From NCBI RefSeq assembly GCF_017487345.1, contig NZ_CP062006.1:372001-436000 (forward strand): a stretch of 64,000 nucleotides of DNA, given 5' to 3'. Under the pieces are notes generated by a model. The model was not told the origin of the DNA, searched no databases, and saw only the letters and a list, made by a program, of their open reading frames with translations. The stretch is from Brevundimonas pondensis (lineage in GTDB: Bacteria; Pseudomonadota; Alphaproteobacteria; Caulobacterales; Caulobacteraceae). A program made the translations under genes and the position numbers. The first letter of the stretch is position 1. Each line of letters begins with the position of its first letter. Positions 53,740 to 63,118 of this stretch are shown in pieces.

Positions 53740-54564
53740 CTAGAGCATATAGGGGCCCCACATGAAGGCGACGGCGCCGAAGACGCCCAGGGCGGTGACG
53801 GCGGCGGCTAGGGCCATGGCGGTGATGACCAGCAGCCTGACGGCAGGCCTGGTGCTGCGCCCGGCGCGCCAGTAGGCCTCGAACAGGGCCAGGGGGATCA
53901 GATAGGCGCCGAACTGCAGCACCACGTCGGCCGGGCCGGACAAAGTGTTGTTCATGCCCAGTCCGCCTGTGGCGATGGCCCAGGCCATCAGTCCAACCCG
54001 CAGGAACCAGACGCCGTTGACCGCCAGAAAGGCGCGCATGGCCCAGCGCTGGTGGGTTCCGAAATCCCGTCGGACGGCGGTGCGCCAGGCCAGGGTTCCG
54101 AAGATCAGGATCAGAATCCCGTCCACGGAGACGGCGATGGCCGAGATCAGCGACAGATAGGTTCCTCGCCCCCAGGTCAGCCACAGGCCGCCCAGGGCCA
54201 TGACGACGGCCGTGGTCAGGAAGACCCGCCCGTTCCAGCGATGCAGGCCGGGCGCCCGGCGGCGCAGGGCGGGGACCAGCTGCATCAGCCCGCTGAGGGT
54301 GACGACCGCCGCCAGCAGGACGTGGACCGCGAACATCAGATTTCCCGCGTCGTCGCCGGGCGCATAGCCCTTGATCAGGGGCTTGTCGTTCCAGCCGGCG
54401 AAGTCGCCGATCAGGGTCCGCCGACCGAAATGGGCCAGGATCATCCAGATAAATGCGGTCTGCCCGACGGCGGCGATGCAGAACCAGACCAGGCCGGATC
54501 GGCGCAGCAGGCCGGTCCCCGGTCGGAGGCTGATCGACGGGCTTGCGATTTTCGATGTCGTCAC
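53740..54564 (-). CDS. DUF2306 membrane protein
   Basis: Inner-membrane protein of 274 residues with about seven helices, starting at LVWFCIAAVGQTAFIWMILA. Histidines at helix ends (HVLLAAVVTLSGLMQL, LHRWNGRVF, THQRWAMRA) are typical of DUF2306, whose members may bind haem, although the function is unknown. GTG 54564 (VTTSKIASP) is preferred to an upstream ATG at 54660 that would add a charged run over the operator. It is divergent from the AraC-type regulator, which probably controls it. Confidence 0.75.
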   Translation of the reverse strand: MTTSKIASPSISLRPGTGLLRRSGLVWFCIAAVGQTAFIWMILAHFGRRTLIGDFAGWNDKPLIKGYAPGDDAGNLMFAVHVLLAAVVTLSGLMQLVPALRRRAPGLHRWNGRVFLTTAVVMALGGLWLTWGRGTYLSLISAIAVSVDGILILIFGTLAWRTAVRRDFGTHQRWAMRAFLAVNGVWFLRVGLMAWAIATGGLGMNNTLSGPADVVLQFGAYLIPLALFEAYWRAGRSTRPAVRLLVITAMALAAAVTALGVFGAVAFMWGPYML

Positions 54565-54629
54565 GTCCAATTCACCCTTGGTTCGTCTGAGGTGGTTCGG
54601 GCTGTGAGCGGTTTGGCGGTCGTGATCTC

Positions 54630-54647
54630 GCCGATTTGGAAATCGGC
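54630..54647. promoter_or_regulatory. Perfect palindrome between DUF2306 and AraC-type gene
   Basis: GCCGATTT-GG-AAATCGGC, an 8-2-8 inverted repeat, sits in the 122-bp divergent gap, 66 bp from the DUF2306 start and 40 bp from the regulator start. A natural place for a dimeric regulator to act on both promoters. Confidence 0.45.
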
Positions 54648-54686
54648 CATGGATTTTCACTCCCTCCGTGACGGGGAGGCGCGGTC

Positions 54687-55682
54687 ATGAGTGCTGAAGG
54701 TCTGACGGCGTCGCCACGCGCGCAGATCCGTCTGACGGACGTCCAACTCTACGGCGGCCTGTTCGCGACGGCGGTGGCGGCCTTTTGTCTGGCACAGGTC
54801 ATGGGCCATCGTTTCGGAGCGGCGACCGAGGTCGTGGCGGTGCTGGGCGACGCCACCTGCGGCTGGTCGTGGCTGCTGGTCCGCGCCCTGTTCCAGCGGC
54901 CTGCGCCCAGGCAAGGCGCGCGCGAAAGATGGCCCTTGATGCTGGTCCTGACCCTGGTGGGGGCGGGCGCCTTCCTGCGCCTGGCTCCGGATATGGCGAT
55001 GTCCCTGCCGCGCATGGTGGGCAACATCAGCGGCCTGGTCAGTTCAGCCCTGCTGCTGCTGGCCGCGGTTGAGCCTCTGAAGGGGCTGGGCGCGGGCGTT
55101 TCCGCCTCGGAGCGGCGTTTCCGCATCGGCTTCACGGCTGGCTATGCGGCCATTCTGGCGGTCGCCGTCGTCTGGGTGAACGGGGCGCCGGACGGCAGCT
55201 GGGCGGCGCGCTGGAGCGGAGAGATCAAGATGGTCTGCGCCCTGATCGCCCTGGCCGGCATGGGCTTCGCCGTCGGGTGGCGTCGGAGGCATCCGCTGAC
55301 GGCGGTCGGGCGCAGCCGTGCGCGGCCCCTGACGGATGAGGAGGCGGGCCTGGGCGACCGCATCCTGAGCCTGATGACCGAGGAGGCGATCTATGTTCAG
55401 TCCGACCTCAAGGTCGCCGATCTGTCGCGGCGCCTGGGCGAGGCGGAGTATAGGGTCAGCCGCAGCATCGCCGGCCTGGGCTTTCGCAACTTCAACCAGA
55501 TGGCCAACCGCTTCCGTATCGAGGAGGCCAAACGGCGGCTGGCGGACCCCGCGCTGCGTCGCCTGCCGATCCTGACCATCGCCTATGACTGCGGCTTCGG
55601 CTCGATCGGGCCGTTCAACCGGGCCTTCAAGGCCGAGACGGGGCAGACGCCGCAGGCGTTTCGCGGGCGCGCCCGGCCCTAG
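54687..55682 (+). CDS. AraC-family regulator with membrane-embedded N-terminal half
   Basis: 331 residues. Residues about 20-215 contain roughly five to six hydrophobic helices (for example FATAVAAFCLAQVMG, WPLMLVLTLVGAGAFL, GFTAGYAAILAVAVVWV), so the sensor half is likely in the membrane. The AraC DNA-binding domain is at 230-331, with the second helix-turn-helix in LPILTIAYDCGFGSIGPFNR and AFKAETGQTPQAFR. It may sense a membrane or envelope signal and regulate the divergent DUF2306 gene. Its stop shares the 4-bp CTAG with the stop of the convergent acyl-CoA synthetase. Confidence 0.85.
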   Translation: MSAEGLTASPRAQIRLTDVQLYGGLFATAVAAFCLAQVMGHRFGAATEVVAVLGDATCGWSWLLVRALFQRPAPRQGARERWPLMLVLTLVGAGAFLRLAPDMAMSLPRMVGNISGLVSSALLLLAAVEPLKGLGAGVSASERRFRIGFTAGYAAILAVAVVWVNGAPDGSWAARWSGEIKMVCALIALAGMGFAVGWRRRHPLTAVGRSRARPLTDEEAGLGDRILSLMTEEAIYVQSDLKVADLSRRLGEAEYRVSRSIAGLGFRNFNQMANRFRIEEAKRRLADPALRRLPILTIAYDCGFGSIGPFNRAFKAETGQTPQAFRGRARP

Positions 55683-57478
55683 AGGCGCGTCGTGCCGTCG
55701 AGGATGGCCTCATAGGCCTTGGCGGTCAGCTTCTGATAGCCGGCCTTGCCGCCACGGACGTAGACGGCGCCGTCGACCTTGGCCGCGTCGAAGCCGTCGG
55801 CAACCAGATCGACCTTGCGGTACTTGAAGGTGCCGGTGGTCTCGGCCGACTTCATCAGGCGCAGGAAGACGGGGCGGGCGTAAGGCGGCAACTGTTCGTC
55901 GGCGTAGGCGGCGAAGGCGGCGGGGTCGAACTTGCCCTCCAGCACCAGGGCGGCCATGCCGGCCTTGCCTTCCTGGCCGGGAACGGAAACGCCATAGGCG
56001 ATGACTTCCTGAACGCCCGGCGCGTCATGCAGGCGCTGCTCGACCTCGGCGGTGGAGACGTTCTCGCCCTTCCAGCGATAGGTGTCGCCCAGGCGGTCCA
56101 TGAAGTAGAAATAGCCCTCGCGGTCCTGACGCATCAGGTCGCCGGTGCGGAACCAGCGATCGCCCTTCTTGAAGACGTCGGTGAGGATCTTCTTCTCGGA
56201 CGCCTTCTTGTCGGCGTAGCCCGAGAAGTCGTGGCGGATGTCCGAGGCGATCTGGCCGATCGCCTCGCCCGTCTCGCCGACCGAGACCAGCTGGCACAGC
56301 CCGTCCGCGCGGCGCAGAGGCTCGCCCGTTTCCGGGTCCAGGGCGATCAGGCGGATGTTGATCTGCGACTTCAGATAGCTGGGCACGCGGCCGATGGCGC
56401 CCGCCTTGCCGTCGAAGTTGAACAGGGAGACATTGCCTTCGGTGGAGCCGTAGAACTCCATGATGTCCTTGATGCCGAACCGTGTCTGGAACTCGGTCCA
56501 GACGTCGGGGCGCAAGCCGTTGCCGAAGGCCAGGCGCAGCTTGTGGGCGCGCTCGTCCTCATTGGGCGGGCAGTTGACCAGATAGCGGCACAGCTCGCCG
56601 ATATAGACGAACATGGTGGCGCCGGACGCCTTCACGTCGGGCCAGAAATGGGTCGAGGAGAAGCGACGGCGAATGATCATCCGCCCGCCGTTCAGCAGGA
56701 TCGAGCCGACCCCGACCAGGCCGCCGGTCGAGTGATACAGCGGCAGGCAGTTGTAGAGGGCGTCCTTGGGCGTCGAGGCGGTGGCCCCGGCGAAGGCGCG
56801 CATATAGGTGCGGGCGCGAGAGTGCGGGATGCGCGCGGCCTTGGGCAGGCCGGTCGTGCCCGAGGTGAAGATGAACAGGGCCGTGTCGCGGTTGGTCAGA
56901 CCGCTGCGCAGGCTCCTGTCGGGGCGGACCGAGGAGGCGCTACGCACGGCGTTGTCGATGTCGCGGCGGTCGTTGGTCTCGTCCTCGTCGGCCAGGCCGT
57001 GGACCCAGCTCATCAGGTTGCGGTCGACGAAGGGGCGGGCTTCTTCGACCGCGCGCCAGCTCTCCTGGTCGGTCACGACATTGAAGGCGTTGGAGATGGT
57101 CAGGCAGTGGGCCAGGGCCTGACCCGTCAGATTGGTGTTGATCAGGGCCGTGGCCACGCCGACCTTGGAGAAGCCGAACCAGGCGGCCAGGTATTCGACC
57201 CGGTTGTGCATCACCAGGGCGATGACGTCCGAACGCTTGAGGTTCCGCGCCTTGGCCCAGTGGGCGTAGCGGTTGGCCAGGGCGTCCAGCTCGCGATAGG
57301 TCAGACGGCGGGTCTCATCTTCGAGCGCGACATTGTCGGGGAACTTGTCGACCGCTTCCTCGATGTCGTCACAGAGCAGGACGTCGCTGTCGAGGGTGAT
57401 GGGCTTGATGCGTTTCAGGAGGCGGTACAGCCCGCTCGCGAACCTGATATCGCGCCGGATGTTCGCTGCCAGACCCAT
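55679..57478 (-). CDS. Very-long-chain/long-chain acyl-CoA synthetase, FATP type
   Basis: ATP-dependent activation of long fatty acids to acyl-CoA, 599 residues from ATG 57478 (MGLAANIRRD). The AMP-binding signature is FIFTSGTTGLPKAARIPHSR. Motif YGSTEGNVSLFN replaces the classic A-x-x-YG-E-E form, as in FATP-like proteins. GDLMRQDREGYFYFMDRLGD and the C-terminal lysine region GTFKYRK are present. An extra N-terminal stretch could bind the membrane. It is single and convergent with the regulator. Confidence 0.88.
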   Translation of the reverse strand: MGLAANIRRDIRFASGLYRLLKRIKPITLDSDVLLCDDIEEAVDKFPDNVALEDETRRLTYRELDALANRYAHWAKARNLKRSDVIALVMHNRVEYLAAWFGFSKVGVATALINTNLTGQALAHCLTISNAFNVVTDQESWRAVEEARPFVDRNLMSWVHGLADEDETNDRRDIDNAVRSASSVRPDRSLRSGLTNRDTALFIFTSGTTGLPKAARIPHSRARTYMRAFAGATASTPKDALYNCLPLYHSTGGLVGVGSILLNGGRMIIRRRFSSTHFWPDVKASGATMFVYIGELCRYLVNCPPNEDERAHKLRLAFGNGLRPDVWTEFQTRFGIKDIMEFYGSTEGNVSLFNFDGKAGAIGRVPSYLKSQINIRLIALDPETGEPLRRADGLCQLVSVGETGEAIGQIASDIRHDFSGYADKKASEKKILTDVFKKGDRWFRTGDLMRQDREGYFYFMDRLGDTYRWKGENVSTAEVEQRLHDAPGVQEVIAYGVSVPGQEGKAGMAALVLEGKFDPAAFAAYADEQLPPYARPVFLRLMKSAETTGTFKYRKVDLVADGFDAAKVDGAVYVRGGKAGYQKLTAKAYEAILDGTTRL

Positions 57479-57816
57479 GGTTGCGCCGCCTCTTCCCGAA
57501 TTTATGCCTTTCAATGGTGATGAACGGGCAGCGGCGGCGGGTCAACAGGTCGCAAGCGCGCATCGCCACAATGTTTCGACAATGCGATGCTTGGGCCTCG
57601 TTTTCGATGACGTTGCGTAAGGTTGCTGCGCGACGTTACGTCAACCTCCGCAGGGCTTGCCGAACAGAAGGTCTCAAGAAACGACAGATTGATGACTTGA
57701 TCATGCTTTCGCCTGAACTGTGGCGGGGGTGGTGTTTCTTCGCGGCGACGCGCCTTTTCGTGGAACCTTGCTCTTTTGGCCGGGGTTGAGGGGCCTCGAT
57801 CAAAGGAGAAGACATC
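57479..57816. other. 338-bp gene-free gap with possible stress promoter
   Basis: No convincing ORF in either direction. Near the right end, GGAAC (57762-57766), 17 bp, then GGTT (57784-57787) resembles the alphaproteobacterial general-stress (EcfG/SigT) pattern GGAAC-N17-CGTT, except for the first base of the -10. AAAGGAGA follows before ATG 57817. The rest holds imperfect TGACGTT repeats (57607-57640) that I cannot interpret. Confidence 0.35.
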
Positions 57817-58338
57817 ATGTCCGTGACCTATACTGATCAGGTTCGCCCTGCCGCCGCCCGCATCGACAGCGACGCCTATGTGCCCGTCTACGCCCGCGGT
57901 GACGCCCGCAAGTCGAACAAGCGGGTGAAGACCTGGATGATCCTGGCGCCCCTGGGCGTGCTGGTGGTTGGCGGCGCGGCGGCGGCCATGCTGATGCAGC
58001 CCGCTGAGCCGGTGGCGCCGACGACCCTGGATGCCGCGCCGGTCGCGCCCGTCGCAACGCCTTTGACGGCGCCGACCGTTCCGATGGAGACGCCGGCCCC
58101 GCCCATTCCGCCGTCCGACGCGGCGCTGGTCGAGCGCCGGGCGACGCCGGCCAGAGCCGCCCGCATCGCGCCCAGGGGCGCCCCTGCGCCGGCGCCGGTG
58201 GTGGAGGCGCCCGTCCCCATGGGGCCGCAGCCCTATCTGTCGGTCGCGCCTCAGACGGCCGCCCCGACAGCCGTAGCCCCAGCGGCGGTCACGCCGACGG
58301 CCCCGCCCGCGCCCATCGTGATCACGCCGCCGAACTGA
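57817..58338 (+). CDS. Membrane-anchored Pro/Ala-rich protein 1
   Basis: 173 residues, unknown family. A 40-residue basic cytoplasmic start is followed by one helix (about 41-60, MILAPLGVLVVGGAAAAMLM) and a long disordered tail of alanine, proline, valine and threonine, ending VITPPN. The topology suggests a periplasmic extended linker. A strong AAAGGAGA precedes the ATG, a terminator follows, and a possible stress promoter lies upstream. The gene at 61668 has the same design. Confidence 0.7.
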   Translation: MSVTYTDQVRPAAARIDSDAYVPVYARGDARKSNKRVKTWMILAPLGVLVVGGAAAAMLMQPAEPVAPTTLDAAPVAPVATPLTAPTVPMETPAPPIPPSDAALVERRATPARAARIAPRGAPAPAPVVEAPVPMGPQPYLSVAPQTAAPTAVAPAAVTPTAPPAPIVITPPN

Positions 58339-58361
58339 TCGAGGCGACGGCGCAGACGGAG

Positions 58362-58387
58362 AGGCCCGGCTTGCGTCGGGCCTTTTT
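58362..58387 (+). terminator. Intrinsic terminator
   Basis: Stem AGGCCCG / CGGGCCT, 8-nt loop, T run at 58383-58387. It lies 24 bp after the stop of the Pro/Ala-rich gene and also faces the end of the leftward sorbosone-dehydrogenase-like gene. Confidence 0.8.
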
Positions 58388-58397
58388 CATTGAGGCT

Positions 58398-59717
58398 TCA
58401 GGAGGCGGAAGGGGTTACGCGCCAGACGGCGTTACCCACGTCGTCGGCGACCAGAAGCGCGCCCGAGCGGATGCCCAGAACCCCGACCGGTCGTCCCATG
58501 GCCTCGCCCTTGTCATTGCGGAAGCCGGTCAGGACGTCCTGCGGCGGCCCTGAAGGCTTGCCGCCGCTGAAGGGGACGAAGAAGACCTTGTAGCCGGCGG
58601 GCGGGTTGCGGTTCCACGAGCCGTGCTGGCCGATGATGGCGCCGTTGCGCCACTGGGGCATGAGGGCGCCGGTGTAGAAGGTCAGGCCCAGGGAGGCCGT
58701 GTGCGAGCCGAGCGCGTAATCGGGCTTGATGGCCTTGGCGACCATGTCGGGGCGGGGCGGCTGAACCCGCGCATCGACGGTCTGGCCGTAATAGCTCCAG
58801 GGCCAGCCGTAGAAGCCGCCGGGCGTGACCGAGGTCATGTAGTCGGGCACCAGGTCGTCGCCGATCTCGTCGCGCTCGTTGACCGAGACCCACAGGCGTC
58901 CGTCCTCGGGGTTCCAGGCCATGCCGACCGGATTGCGCAAGCCCGAAGCGAAGACGCGGCGCGCGCCGGTCGTCGGGTCGATCTCCAGCACAGTGGCGCG
59001 GTCCACCTCCTCGTTCAGGCCGTTCTCGCCGACATTGGAGTTGGAGCCGACGCCGACATAGAGCTTCGAGCCGTCCCTTGAGGCCACCAGGCTCTTGGTC
59101 CAGTGGTGGTTGCGACCGGCGGGTAGGTCCGCGACCTTGACCGGCGTGGCGTCGATCCGCGTCTGGCCGGTCTGATAGGGGACCGCGACCACGGCGTCGG
59201 CGTTGGCGACGAACAGGCGCTCGCCGATCAGGGCCATGCCGAAAGGCGAGGTCAGGCCGGACAGGAAGACGGTCTTTGTTTCGGCCACGCCGTCGCCGTC
59301 AGCGTCGCGCAGCAGGGTGATGCGATTGGCGCTGGGGACGCGAGCGCCCGCCTTGCCCATGATGCGGCGCTCGAACCAGCCGCGGAGCCCGCCTTCGTTC
59401 CCTTCCGGCTTGGGCGGAGCATTGGTCTCGGCGACCAGGACGTCGCCGTTGGGCAACTCATAGAGCCAGCGCGGGTGATCCAGACCTGTCGCGAAGGCGT
59501 TCACCGCCAGGCCCTGTGCGGCGACGGGGGCTCCGCCCTCGGGCCAGCCGACAGCGGGGGCGATCTTCACGGTTGGAACGCGCTGGACCCTGGCCTGGGG
59601 CAGTTGTGGATTCGCGCCGAAGCCGAGGTGCTCCGGCAGGGCGCCTTCGGTTTCGCAGGCCGCCAGGGTGAAGGCCAACGGCAAGGCCGCCACGGCGAGG
59701 ATACGGCGTCTGGACAT
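58398..59717 (-). CDS. Sorbosone dehydrogenase-like PQQ-type beta-propeller lipoprotein
   Basis: 439 residues. Lipobox LAAC places C21 at the mature N-terminus. The rest is a six-bladed beta-propeller of the soluble glucose/sorbosone dehydrogenase group, with blade motifs LDHPRWLYELPNGDVLVAET, GLTSPFGMALIGERLFVANA, LRNPVGMAWNPEDGRLWVS and a final VLGIRSGALLVADD. PQQ-binding histidine is probably in AGRNHHWTKS. The substrate is unknown; many members lack a proven PQQ link. It is a single gene, ending near the terminator at 58362. Confidence 0.85.
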   Translation of the reverse strand: MSRRRILAVAALPLAFTLAACETEGALPEHLGFGANPQLPQARVQRVPTVKIAPAVGWPEGGAPVAAQGLAVNAFATGLDHPRWLYELPNGDVLVAETNAPPKPEGNEGGLRGWFERRIMGKAGARVPSANRITLLRDADGDGVAETKTVFLSGLTSPFGMALIGERLFVANADAVVAVPYQTGQTRIDATPVKVADLPAGRNHHWTKSLVASRDGSKLYVGVGSNSNVGENGLNEEVDRATVLEIDPTTGARRVFASGLRNPVGMAWNPEDGRLWVSVNERDEIGDDLVPDYMTSVTPGGFYGWPWSYYGQTVDARVQPPRPDMVAKAIKPDYALGSHTASLGLTFYTGALMPQWRNGAIIGQHGSWNRNPPAGYKVFFVPFSGGKPSGPPQDVLTGFRNDKGEAMGRPVGVLGIRSGALLVADDVGNAVWRVTPSAS

Positions 59718-59865
59718 GGGTTCAAACCTTGCATTCGAGGTTCGCGAAACGCGTGCGAAGCGCTTCGTCTATAACCCGGTGATGCGCGGAATGATCCGTG
59801 CTTGAGCGGACCCTTGAGTCACTTCGGTCGTCTTCCTATCTGCCAACCCACGCCGGGGAGGGCCC

Positions 59866-60801
59866 ATGCCGTCAGTCATTTCCATCCAGGGTCTGACCAA
59901 GACCTACAAGTCCGGCCATCAGGCCCTCAGGCGCGTCGATCTGGAGATCCAGAAGGGCGAGATATTCGCCCTTCTGGGGCCGAACGGCGCGGGCAAGACG
60001 ACGATGATCTCCATCGTCTGCGGCATCGTCACGCCCTCGACCGGGGTCATCCTCGCCGACGGTCATGACATCCAGAAGGATTATCGCGCCGCCCGCACCC
60101 GTATCGGTCTGGTGCCGCAGGAGCTGACGACCGATGCCTTCGAGACCGTCTGGGCCACCGTGACCTTCAGCAGGGGCCTGTTCGGCAAGGCGCCGAATCC
60201 GGCCTATGTCGAACAGATCCTTCGCGACCTTTCCTTGTGGGACAAGAAGGACGCCAAGATCATGACCCTGTCCGGCGGGATGAAGCGCCGCGTCATGATC
60301 GCCAAGGCCCTGAGCCACGAACCGGACATCCTCTTCCTTGACGAGCCCACGGCGGGCGTCGATGTCGAGCTGCGCCGGGACATGTGGTCGCTGGTGCGTC
60401 GTCTGCGCGAGCGCGGCGTGACCATCATCTTGACCACCCACTATATCGAAGAAGCCGAGGAGATGGCCGACCGCGTCGGCGTCATCCTCAAGGGCGAACT
60501 CATCCTGGTCGAGAAGACCGCCGACCTGATGCAGAAGCTGGGCAAGAAGACCCTGACGCTGCAGTTGCAGGAGCCGCTGGCGGCCCTGCCGCCCGAACTG
60601 GCCGAATGGAACCTGGCGCTGCAGTGCGACGGGGCCGAGCTGGAATACGTCTTCGATTCCAACGCCGAAAAGACCGGCGTGCCGTCCCTGATGCGCCGCC
60701 TGTCGGACCTGGGGATAGGCTTCAAGGATCTCAGCACCCGCCAGAGCTCGCTCGAGGACATCTTCGTCGGCCTGGTCCATCAGGATCGGGAGGTCGCGTG
60801 A
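59866..60801 (+). CDS. ABC transporter ATPase (ABC-2 type exporter)
   Basis: 311 residues. Walker [13 protein letters not shown], signature [15 protein letters not shown], Walker [13 protein letters not shown], and H-loop [10 protein letters not shown]-terminal extension of about 90 residues follows, as in drug or polysaccharide ABC-2 exporters of the DrrA/YadG group. Its stop overlaps the permease start (TGATG), so the two are coupled. Substrate unknown. Confidence 0.93.
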   Translation: MPSVISIQGLTKTYKSGHQALRRVDLEIQKGEIFALLGPNGAGKTTMISIVCGIVTPSTGVILADGHDIQKDYRAARTRIGLVPQELTTDAFETVWATVTFSRGLFGKAPNPAYVEQILRDLSLWDKKDAKIMTLSGGMKRRVMIAKALSHEPDILFLDEPTAGVDVELRRDMWSLVRRLRERGVTIILTTHYIEEAEEMADRVGVILKGELILVEKTADLMQKLGKKTLTLQLQEPLAALPPELAEWNLALQCDGAELEYVFDSNAEKTGVPSLMRRLSDLGIGFKDLSTRQSSLEDIFVGLVHQDREVA

Positions 60802-61568
60802 TGAGCTTCAACGGATACGGCGTCTGGGCCATCTACCGCTTCGAGATGGCGCGCGCCCTGCGCACCCTGTGGCAGTCGCTGGTGACGCCGGTCATCACGA
60901 CCTCGCTCTATTTCGTCGTCTTCGGCGGGGCCATCGGCAGCCGCATGACCGAGGTGGACGGCGTGCCCTACGGCGCCTTCATCGTGCCGGGACTGATCAT
61001 GCTCAGCCTGTTCACCCAGTCGATCTTCAACGCCAGCTTTGGCATCTATTTTCCGAAATTCACCGGGACGATCTACGAGATCCTGTCCGCGCCCGTTTCG
61101 CCGCTGGAAATCGTGCTGGCCTATGTCGGGGCGGCGGCGACCAAGTCGGCGATCCTGGGCCTGATCATCTTGGCCACGGCGGCCTTCTTCGTGCCGTTGC
61201 AGATATTGCATCCCTTCTGGATGCTGGCCTTCCTGATCCTGATCTCGACCACCTTCGCCCTGTTCGGCTTCATCATCGGGGTCTGGGCGCAGAATTTCGA
61301 GCAGCTTCAGTTCGTGCCCATGCTGATCGTCACGCCCCTGACCTTCCTGGGCGGCGCCTTCTATTCGATCGACATGCTGCCCGAAGGCTGGCGCACCGTC
61401 GCCCTGTTCAATCCGGTGGTCTATCTGATCTCGGGCTTCCGCTGGGCCTTCTACGGCGTGGGGGACGTCAGCGTGGGAGTCAGCCTGACGGCGACGCTGG
61501 GCTTCTTCTTCGCCTGCCTGGCGGTGGTGGGCTGGATCTTCCGGACAGGTTATCGTCTGAAGAATTGA
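60801..61568 (+). CDS. ABC-2 type transporter permease
   Basis: 255 residues with about six helices (for example [39 protein letters not shown]). The ABC-2 signature region [24 protein letters not shown] matches YadH/DrrB-like permeases. ATG 60801 is chosen for the overlap with the ATPase stop. Together they form a complete two-gene exporter. Confidence 0.92.
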   Translation: MSFNGYGVWAIYRFEMARALRTLWQSLVTPVITTSLYFVVFGGAIGSRMTEVDGVPYGAFIVPGLIMLSLFTQSIFNASFGIYFPKFTGTIYEILSAPVSPLEIVLAYVGAAATKSAILGLIILATAAFFVPLQILHPFWMLAFLILISTTFALFGFIIGVWAQNFEQLQFVPMLIVTPLTFLGGAFYSIDMLPEGWRTVALFNPVVYLISGFRWAFYGVGDVSVGVSLTATLGFFFACLAVVGWIFRTGYRLKN

Positions 61569-61667
61569 AGGCGAGTTCGGCTGTCACGAAACCGCCGAAC
61601 TCGCTCAGCAGTTTGAGAGTTTGCCGACCCTTTTCGTGATGCGCGCCTCTCCGGCGCCGGAGCCCGA

Positions 61668-62660
61668 ATGTCCGACGCCGAAAATCAGTCCAAGCCCTTT
61701 GCGCGCGGTCAGGTGCAGTGGGGGCGTCCGTCCCCCACGGTGTTCCGGACCGGGCCGCTGCCGCGCGGTGCGGGCCTGACGCCGCCGCCCCTGCAGCCCG
61801 AAACGCCGGCCGTCCAGGCTCCGAAGACCGAGGCGCCCAAGGCGGGGCCGCGCCCGGCCGCCGCGGTCGGCGGCGTGTTCGGCGGTTCTCTGGTGCCGCA
61901 GCGCCGCTCGAGGCAGCCAAATATCACTTCAGGTTTGCTGACGGCGCCAATGCCTGGGCGTCAGCCTCAGCCTCCGTTGCAGGCTGCGCCCGCCGTCCCG
62001 GCTGACATGACGCCGCGTCCTTTGCCGAAGGTCCCCTTGGCGGCGGTCACGCCGCAACCCGTCGCTCCGTCGGTCGCACGATCCGCCATGCCCGCGCCCG
62101 AGCCGGAGGCGCCCCGGATCCAGACCGCCCGGGCTCAGGAGGCGCAGGTTTCAGCGCCAGTCGCAGTGCGCGCGGCGAAGCGGTCGGGCGTCAATCGCAT
62201 GCCTCTCTATGTCGCGGCAGCAGCGGTCGTGGTGATCGGCGCGCCCGTGGTCACCTGGTTGATCACGCGCTCGAACAGCGCACCGGCCCCTGCCGCCCGG
62301 TCGCTGGCGCCTGAGAGCTTGACCGTTGCAGCGCCGCTGGCCGTTCCGGCCACCGCGCCCGCAGACCTTGCTCCGGTCGAGACCGCAACGGCCGCAGCCG
62401 TCGGAGAGGCGACGACTACGCGGGCCCCGCCGGCCCGCGTCGCGCCGCCACGCGCTGTTCCCGCCGCCGCCAGCGCCGCCACCGCGGCGGCCAACGCCGC
62501 GCCGCCGGCTGTCGTGGCGTCGGTCGAGCCTCCGCCCGTAGTGGTGATCGCCCCGGCGCCCGAACCGGTCGAGCCTTCCGCGCCTGCGCCGACCGCAGCG
62601 CGCCCCTCGCAAAGCGATCCCGACGCCCCGGTCGTCACCAAGCCGCAGTCGCTGGACTGA
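61668..62660 (+). CDS. Membrane-anchored Pro/Ala-rich protein 2
   Basis: 330 residues, unknown family. The cytoplasmic part (about 1-180) is disordered and proline-rich; one helix at about 184-203 (PLYVAAAAVVVIGAPVVTWL) follows a basic KRSGVNR; then comes a 125-residue Ala/Pro tail ending PVVTKPQSLD. The design matches the gene at 57817 with a longer cytoplasmic part. The mixed codon pattern near 61920 (AAATATCACTTC) is unlike the rest and may be a short insertion. Function unknown. Confidence 0.65.
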   Translation: MSDAENQSKPFARGQVQWGRPSPTVFRTGPLPRGAGLTPPPLQPETPAVQAPKTEAPKAGPRPAAAVGGVFGGSLVPQRRSRQPNITSGLLTAPMPGRQPQPPLQAAPAVPADMTPRPLPKVPLAAVTPQPVAPSVARSAMPAPEPEAPRIQTARAQEAQVSAPVAVRAAKRSGVNRMPLYVAAAAVVVIGAPVVTWLITRSNSAPAPAARSLAPESLTVAAPLAVPATAPADLAPVETATAAAVGEATTTRAPPARVAPPRAVPAAASAATAAANAAPPAVVASVEPPPVVVIAPAPEPVEPSAPAPTAARPSQSDPDAPVVTKPQSLD

Positions 62661-62682
62661 TCTTGTCCACGAGGAGGGCGCG

Positions 62683-63060
62683 TCACCGCAAGGTCAGGTA
62701 GCCGCGTTCGACCATGCGGCGCAGGGCTTCGTAGGCTTCGGCCAGTTCCTCATAGGCGGTGCGGGCGGCGGTCAGGCGGGCGGTCTGGTCCACCGTGACG
62801 GCCGAACCGGATTCCGAAAGGCGCAGGGCTTCGGCGGCCCAGCGGGCGCGAGCGTTGGCGGTCAGGACGGCCAGCTTCTGGAACGTCCCTGTGTCCACCC
62901 GCGACAGGGTCTGGCCGAGAACCTCGCGGTTCGAGACGAAGGCGGCGTAGTCTATCTGCTCCAACTGGCCGCGCAGGCGGCGCTGCTCCTGCGGGTCCAG
63001 ATCCTGCGGCTCGAAATGGTCGCGCTGGCGGCGGTAGCTCTGGGTCAGCACGGTCGACAT
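62683..63060 (-). CDS. Small helical protein, unknown
   Basis: 125 residues, no signal or membrane helix. Helical and charged throughout (EQRRLRGQLEQIDYAAFVSN, ARLTAARTAYEELAEAYEAL), probably a helical bundle. I recognise no family. It is 58 bp from the RNase T2 gene in the same direction and convergent with the Pro/Ala-rich gene. Confidence 0.6.
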   Translation of the reverse strand: MSTVLTQSYRRQRDHFEPQDLDPQEQRRLRGQLEQIDYAAFVSNREVLGQTLSRVDTGTFQKLAVLTANARARWAAEALRLSESGSAVTVDQTARLTAARTAYEELAEAYEALRRMVERGYLTLR

Positions 63061-63118
63061 CGGCGGCGCTCCACTGGGCGGTCCACGCGGACTGCGGCCT
63101 GAGGCTGCGCCGCTTCGG

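Noticed and set aside
57607..57640. Imperfect TGACGTT direct and inverted repeats in the gap before the Pro/Ala-rich gene
   Set aside because: Too short and degenerate to separate from chance; mentioned only in the gap description.
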